Shown one piece after another: positions 5,647-8,769 of a DNA stretch of 8,769 nucleotides. The stretch comes from Alphaproteobacteria bacterium (GTDB taxonomy: Bacteria; Pseudomonadota; Alphaproteobacteria; RF32; CAG-239): contig JAFUXW010000098.1 of assembly GCA_017477035.1 (NCBI GenBank), forward strand, positions 1-8,769, given 5' to 3'. Below the pieces are notes generated by a model that saw only the letters and a list, made by a program, of their open reading frames with translations, was not told the DNA's origin and did no database searches. Numbering within the stretch: position 1 is the first letter of the stretch; each line of letters starts with the position of its first letter. Made by a program: the position numbers and the translations under genes.

Positions 5647-6345
5647 ATGACATTTAAAGAAAAGCATTTGTTACCATTGGCTTTAGCTGCAACTTTAACA
5701 GCAAGTTGCTCTGATGAGAATGGCTTTTTTAAAAAAAATGAGGTAAGTTTGGGACTGCTTGATGAGCGTCCGTTAAAAGAGAAAGATAAGTATAATACTG
5801 AAGTTATATTGTATCAGATTGATATTCCTTTGTATAATAAAAATGGGGACAGGTTGTCCGGACAATATGTTTTAACTCGCGGATTAAAAAAGTCAGGATA
5901 TAAATCTCAACAGAAACCAGACCAAATGAAAGTAAAACCAGTCTATATAAATGATAGTCCAAATGCCTATTATGTTAAGGTTGACGATAATAATGCCATA
6001 TATACTGAATGTGGTTTTTGCGGATTGTTTACGGACTATAATAAAAAAGCAGTAATTGTGGCTGATAATAATATTTCCCGTTTTACTTCCGAGTTAAATG
6101 TAAAAGAGATAAGCAGTTCTTCGCGCACCGAGAATCGCAAGAGTTACACTCGCGTAAATTCGGAAGATATGGAATTTGAAGCGTCTGATGGAATTGATAC
6201 TTTGAATATTAATAATATAAAAAAAGACACATCTGTTGTTGATATAACAGATGTGGATACTGCTCAAAATAAGAGTTTATATGAAGATGAAAGATTCTTA
6301 GATTCTTTGAAATATGCACGACAAAAAGGTATGGATATCCGATAA
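5647..6345 (+). CDS. Probable lipoprotein of unknown function
   Basis: The 232-residue precursor has a basic N-terminus, a hydrophobic stretch and a lipobox-like LTAS-Cys21, followed by Ser22. If lipidated it would probably go to the outer membrane, because there is no Asp at +2. The -3 position is Thr, not the usual Leu, so lipidation is likely but not certain. The mature part has an apparently beta-rich core at about 50-145, with a Cys-Gly-Phe-Cys pair at 122-125. A polar, probably flexible region (150-210) and a charged helical C-terminus (211-232) follow. I recognise no family. The CxxC could be a disulfide or a metal ligand. AAGGGA (5634-5639) supports the start. The gene has its own promoter, and its 3' third carries a strong inverted repeat described separately. 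Confidence 0.8.
   Translation: MTFKEKHLLPLALAATLTASCSDENGFFKKNEVSLGLLDERPLKEKDKYNTEVILYQIDIPLYNKNGDRLSGQYVLTRGLKKSGYKSQQKPDQMKVKPVYINDSPNAYYVKVDDNNAIYTECGFCGLFTDYNKKAVIVADNNISRFTSELNVKEISSSSRTENRKSYTRVNSEDMEFEASDGIDTLNINNIKKDTSVVDITDVDTAQNKSLYEDERFLDSLKYARQKGMDIR
6219..6255 (-). terminator. Minus-strand terminator-like hairpin inside the lipoprotein gene
   Basis: CACATCTGTT (6228-6237) and AACAGATGTG (6246-6255) form a perfect ten-base inverted repeat with an eight-base loop. On the plus strand seven A (6219-6225) precede it, so on the minus strand it is followed by TC and seven T. On the plus strand no T-run follows. It therefore looks like an intrinsic terminator for antisense transcription, although no minus-strand gene ends here. 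Confidence 0.55.
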
Positions 6346-6359
6346 GGACAAGTAATTTA

Positions 6360-6389
6360 ATAATATCAATAACTTTGATTTTAGTTCAA
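6360..6389 (-). promoter_or_regulatory. Candidate antisense promoter downstream of the lipoprotein gene
   Basis: On the minus strand TTGAAC (6389-6384) and TATTAT (6365-6360) are 18 bases apart. A transcript would start near 6353 and run into the 3' end of the lipoprotein gene toward the terminator-like hairpin, giving an RNA of roughly 135 bases. The boxes alone could be chance in AT-rich DNA. Confidence 0.3.
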
Positions 6390-6395
6390 TCGTGT

Positions 6396-6416
6396 GAGCA
6401 ATTATTGTAATTGTTC
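6396..6416 (+). terminator. Weak hairpin after the lipoprotein gene, possible terminator
   Basis: GAGCAATTA (6396-6404) pairs with TAATTGTTC (6408-6416), with one G-U pair and a three-base loop. The sequence after it is only moderately T-rich, so termination may be partial. Confidence 0.35.
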
Positions 6417-6442
6417 CTGTTGTTTATAAATTGCAAAATTGA

Positions 6443-6470
6443 TTGAAATTGCGACGCTCCCCAATATAAT
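6443..6470 (+). promoter_or_regulatory. Sigma70-type promoter of the phosphoethanolamine-transferase-like gene
   Basis: TTGAAA (6443-6448) and a perfect TATAAT (6465-6470) are 16 bases apart. Transcription would start near 6476, giving a leader of about 28 bases with AAGGGGAG (6492-6499) just before ATG 6504. Confidence 0.6.
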
Positions 6471-6503
6471 ATATAAAATATTTTTTGTTTTAAGGGGAGT
6501 TTT

Positions 6504-8312
6504 ATGAAATTATCAAATCTGGTAAAAGCAAATATAATAAAATTTTGTTGTTGTTTCTTTGGTTTTTACTTGTTCATATTGTTTTTTAGGCTATTTACTA
6601 CAGCAAGTTCATTAAATTTTTGGTGGTATCAAGGATACCATATTTTATCAGCTTTAGTTTGCGCTTTTATCTGCGCACTATGGAAATATAATATTATAAA
6701 TATCATTTTACTTGCACTTATATCGTTATTATGGAGTTTTGCCGCTTTGTGTAAAATAGGAGCAGGAATGGTATTAACAGAGCGTGAAATTGTGCAAACT
6801 ATTGAAGTAGGGGTATCATTTTACGCAATTTTTTCAATAATTCGCTATATAATAAGCTATTGTAATAAAAAATGGATTTCGTATACTTTAAATCTATGTA
6901 ATAATATTGCATTTTCTGTGGCAATGTTGCCCTCATTGTTGGTTATCGGCTATTATGTAGTAAGCGATAAGCATATGTTGTCTGCAAATATTCTGTTAAC
7001 TTTATTTCAGACCAATTATGAAGAAGTTGTTTCTTATTTGGTGGAACAAAATATTGTGGTGTGGATACTATCGGTACTTGCCATAATAATTATAATGACA
7101 TTTTTCATTTATCTTTTTTCTAAAATAAAAAGGAATAGTGACAATTTCAAAATGTTAACCTGTAACATTATATTGATGACATATATGGTAATCTCCGTAT
7201 TTCCTAAGCTCAGCTCAAGTTTTGTTATAGGTATGATAGAAAGAGTTTCCGATACTCTGCAGGAATATAAAGAATATAACAATATAAGCGCTGCTCGTGC
7301 AAAAAGAATAAGTCATTTGCATTCGGTTATTAAATATAATGAACAGCCGCAGCTTCACGTTTTGGTAATGGGAGAATCAACCGTAAGACACCATTTATCT
7401 GCATTCGGTTATAGCCGACAAACTACCCCGTGGCTTGATAAATTGATAGAGCAGAATAAAAATGTTGTGTTGTATCCTAAAGCATATTCAAACAATATTC
7501 AGACAGTTATGTCCGTTCAATTTGCGCTCACTTCACAGAACCAATATAATAATTCGGTGTTGACTGATGCTTACTCCATTACAGAGGTTGCTTCAGCTGC
7601 CGGCTATGATACGTATTGGATTTCGAATCAGATGCATCATAAATCTTACGATACCCCGATTAACACAATAGGAAACGGAGCAGATCATCAAGTATATATA
7701 AATGAATTTTGGGGAAATAAATTACTGACTATGTATTATGATGAAAAGTTGGCAGATTATTTTCCTGAGATAAAAGAAAATAGTAAAACATTTATTATAT
7801 TTCACTTGATGGGGTGTCATAATGTATATAATGATCGTTATCCGGAAAGTTATGAGTTCTTTAAAGATGGAAATGATGATAGAGTAAATGCTTATGATAA
7901 TTGTGTCAGATATAATGATTATGTTTTATCACTGTTATATGAAAAAGCAGTTCAAAATCCGAATTTTATGTCATTTACATTTTTATCTGATCATGGTGAA
8001 GATCCTGATAAAGGCTTAACTCACGATTATTCAAAATTTACATGGAATATGGCTCATATTCCGTTTTTTAACATATTTTCGCAAAAATTTGCCGAGCAAA
8101 ATACGGAAATTATAAATACTTTAAAAAATAATTCCGGTAAGTATTGGACCAGTGATCTGCTTTATAATGAAATGCTTCATATATTGGGTATTTCCAATGC
8201 TCCGGATGAAAATGAATATTTTGATATATCATCGGTTTATTATAATATGCCATACGATAAATTGACTATAATTGAAGGACAGAGATATATTAAGGATGAC
8301 AACGATAAATAA
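6504..8312 (+). CDS. Phosphoethanolamine transferase-like inner-membrane enzyme (EptA/CptA, sulfatase fold)
   Basis: Enzymes of this family move phosphoethanolamine from phosphatidylethanolamine to lipid A, LPS core or glycans on the periplasmic side. The 602-residue protein has about six or seven hydrophobic segments in residues 11-236, with the family's FQTN block at 168-171. A periplasmic alkaline-phosphatase-fold domain follows from about 283. Visible motifs are MGEST (289-293; Thr293 as nucleophile, Glu291 as metal ligand), GYSRQTTPWL (302-311), YWISNQ (371-376), HLMGCH (434-439), SDHGE (495-499; Asp496 and His497 as metal ligands) and AHIPFF (517-522). The GEST and HLMG blocks resemble CptA/EptC more than classic EptA. 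The acceptor (lipid A, core or polysaccharide) cannot be told from sequence. The gene has its own promoter and appears monocistronic. Confidence 0.88.
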   Translation: MKLSNLVKANIIKFCCCFFGFYLFILFFRLFTTASSLNFWWYQGYHILSALVCAFICALWKYNIINIILLALISLLWSFAALCKIGAGMVLTEREIVQTIEVGVSFYAIFSIIRYIISYCNKKWISYTLNLCNNIAFSVAMLPSLLVIGYYVVSDKHMLSANILLTLFQTNYEEVVSYLVEQNIVVWILSVLAIIIIMTFFIYLFSKIKRNSDNFKMLTCNIILMTYMVISVFPKLSSSFVIGMIERVSDTLQEYKEYNNISAARAKRISHLHSVIKYNEQPQLHVLVMGESTVRHHLSAFGYSRQTTPWLDKLIEQNKNVVLYPKAYSNNIQTVMSVQFALTSQNQYNNSVLTDAYSITEVASAAGYDTYWISNQMHHKSYDTPINTIGNGADHQVYINEFWGNKLLTMYYDEKLADYFPEIKENSKTFIIFHLMGCHNVYNDRYPESYEFFKDGNDDRVNAYDNCVRYNDYVLSLLYEKAVQNPNFMSFTFLSDHGEDPDKGLTHDYSKFTWNMAHIPFFNIFSQKFAEQNTEIINTLKNNSGKYWTSDLLYNEMLHILGISNAPDENEYFDISSVYYNMPYDKLTIIEGQRYIKDDNDK

Positions 8313-8402
8313 ACAAAATTCCATAGGCGTTAATTGATAGGATTCTGTTTCTGCATAAAAAAGATAATGTATTAATAAATTGTGGGATTCTGTTAATATA
8401 AC

Positions 8403-8431
8403 TTGAAAAAAAGAATTAATTTTTGTAACAA
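8403..8431 (+). promoter_or_regulatory. Weak candidate promoter of the STAS gene
   Basis: TTGAAA (8403-8408) and TAACAA (8426-8431) are 17 bases apart, but the -10 is poor. The 8313-8470 gap holds no convincing terminator. It contains a ten-base direct repeat, GGATTCTGTT, at 8340-8349 and 8385-8394, of unknown meaning. Confidence 0.28.
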
Positions 8432-8470
8432 TTAATATTGAGAATAAAACAAATTAGAAAGGATATTATA

Positions 8471-8769
8471 ATGCAAGAAAGAACAATGGAATTTGAAAAA
8501 ATTAAAGAAGGTGAAAAACTTACGTATAAAATCAAAGGTCGGCTAGATACGGCTACTTCACCTGAATTAGCGGCTGCTCTTGAATTAAACGGAGTTAAGG
8601 AATTGGTTTTTGATATGTCAGAGGTCGATTACGTTTTTTCAGCCGGATTAAGAGTATTTTTACAAGCTCAGAAAACTATTAATGCCAATGGTGGAACTAT
8701 GAAGTTGGTTAATGTTGAACCATCGGTAAAAGAAGTGTTTAATATCGTAGGATTTACCGGAATTATGGA
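8471..8769 (+). CDS. STAS-domain anti-sigma-factor antagonist (3' end outside window)
   Basis: The visible 99 residues form almost a whole STAS domain. They show GRLDTATSPEL (23-33), a central strand VFDMSEVDYV (46-55) and the switch FSAGLR (56-61). They end with GGTMKLVNVEPSVKEVF (74-90) and GFTGI (94-98). Ser57 aligns with the serine that a HPK-like anti-sigma kinase phosphorylates in SpoIIAA/RsbV-type antagonists. Such proteins release a sigma factor or other partner by binding the anti-sigma kinase when unphosphorylated. The residue before Ser57 is Phe, where many relatives have Ser or Asp. AAAGGA (8458-8463) lies seven bases before ATG 8471. A kinase or phosphatase partner might lie just beyond the window, but none is visible here. 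Confidence 0.9.
   Translation, partial: MQERTMEFEKIKEGEKLTYKIKGRLDTATSPELAAALELNGVKELVFDMSEVDYVFSAGLRVFLQAQKTINANGGTMKLVNVEPSVKEVFNIVGFTGIM

Noticed and set aside
8340..8394. Ten-base direct repeat GGATTCTGTT as a possible mobile-element target duplication
   Set aside because: The 35 bases between the copies carry no element or inverted ends. Chance or a minor regulatory repeat is more likely.

Overview
The window is AT-rich, densely coded DNA from a Gram-negative bacterium. It encodes a lipoprotein-like precursor, a phosphoethanolamine-transferase-like inner-membrane enzyme and a fused SpmA/SpmB-type membrane protein, and its promoters are sigma70-like and its Shine-Dalgarno sites of the GGAG type. 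The low GC and gene style would fit a host-associated, low-GC proteobacterium, possibly an alphaproteobacterium. That assignment is an impression: there is no rRNA or other phylogenetic marker here. I saw no tRNA, rRNA, insertion sequence, phage gene or CRISPR array.

Region 1 (1-3150, plus strand) looks like the end of a surface-polysaccharide locus. It holds the last 50 codons of a protein whose tail resembles AlgJ/AlgX-type SGNH acetyltransferases, then a two-span membrane protein (205-819), a UDP-glucose 6-dehydrogenase (911-2218) and a second membrane-anchored protein (2237-3109). The proteins on either side of the dehydrogenase are paralogues: they share one extracytoplasmic domain of about 115 residues but carry different C-termini. 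A hairpin terminator ends the block, and another hairpin pair with an overlapping promoter sits just before the dehydrogenase.

Region 2 (3151-4978, minus strand) is a tightly coupled pair: a fused SpmA-SpmB nucleoside-recognition ('gate') membrane protein followed by D-aminoacyl-tRNA deacylase (dtd). The dtd Shine-Dalgarno site lies just beyond the stop codon of the upstream gene. The convergent gap 3110-3305 contains several hairpins.

Region 3 (4979-8769, plus strand) is a run of genes that mostly have their own promoters. They are a small exported protein made almost wholly of six 20-residue tandem repeats, an unrecognised lipoprotein, a phosphoethanolamine-transferase/sulfatase-fold enzyme and the start of a STAS-domain anti-sigma-factor antagonist. 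A strong terminator-like hairpin lies on the minus strand inside the lipoprotein gene, with a promoter-like sequence at a suitable distance, so a short antisense RNA is possible.

Most of the window concerns the cell envelope: polysaccharide precursor supply and probably acetylation, phosphoethanolamine decoration, a lipoprotein and an exported repeat protein. The most unusual items are the paralogue pair around the dehydrogenase, the repeat protein and the possible antisense RNA.
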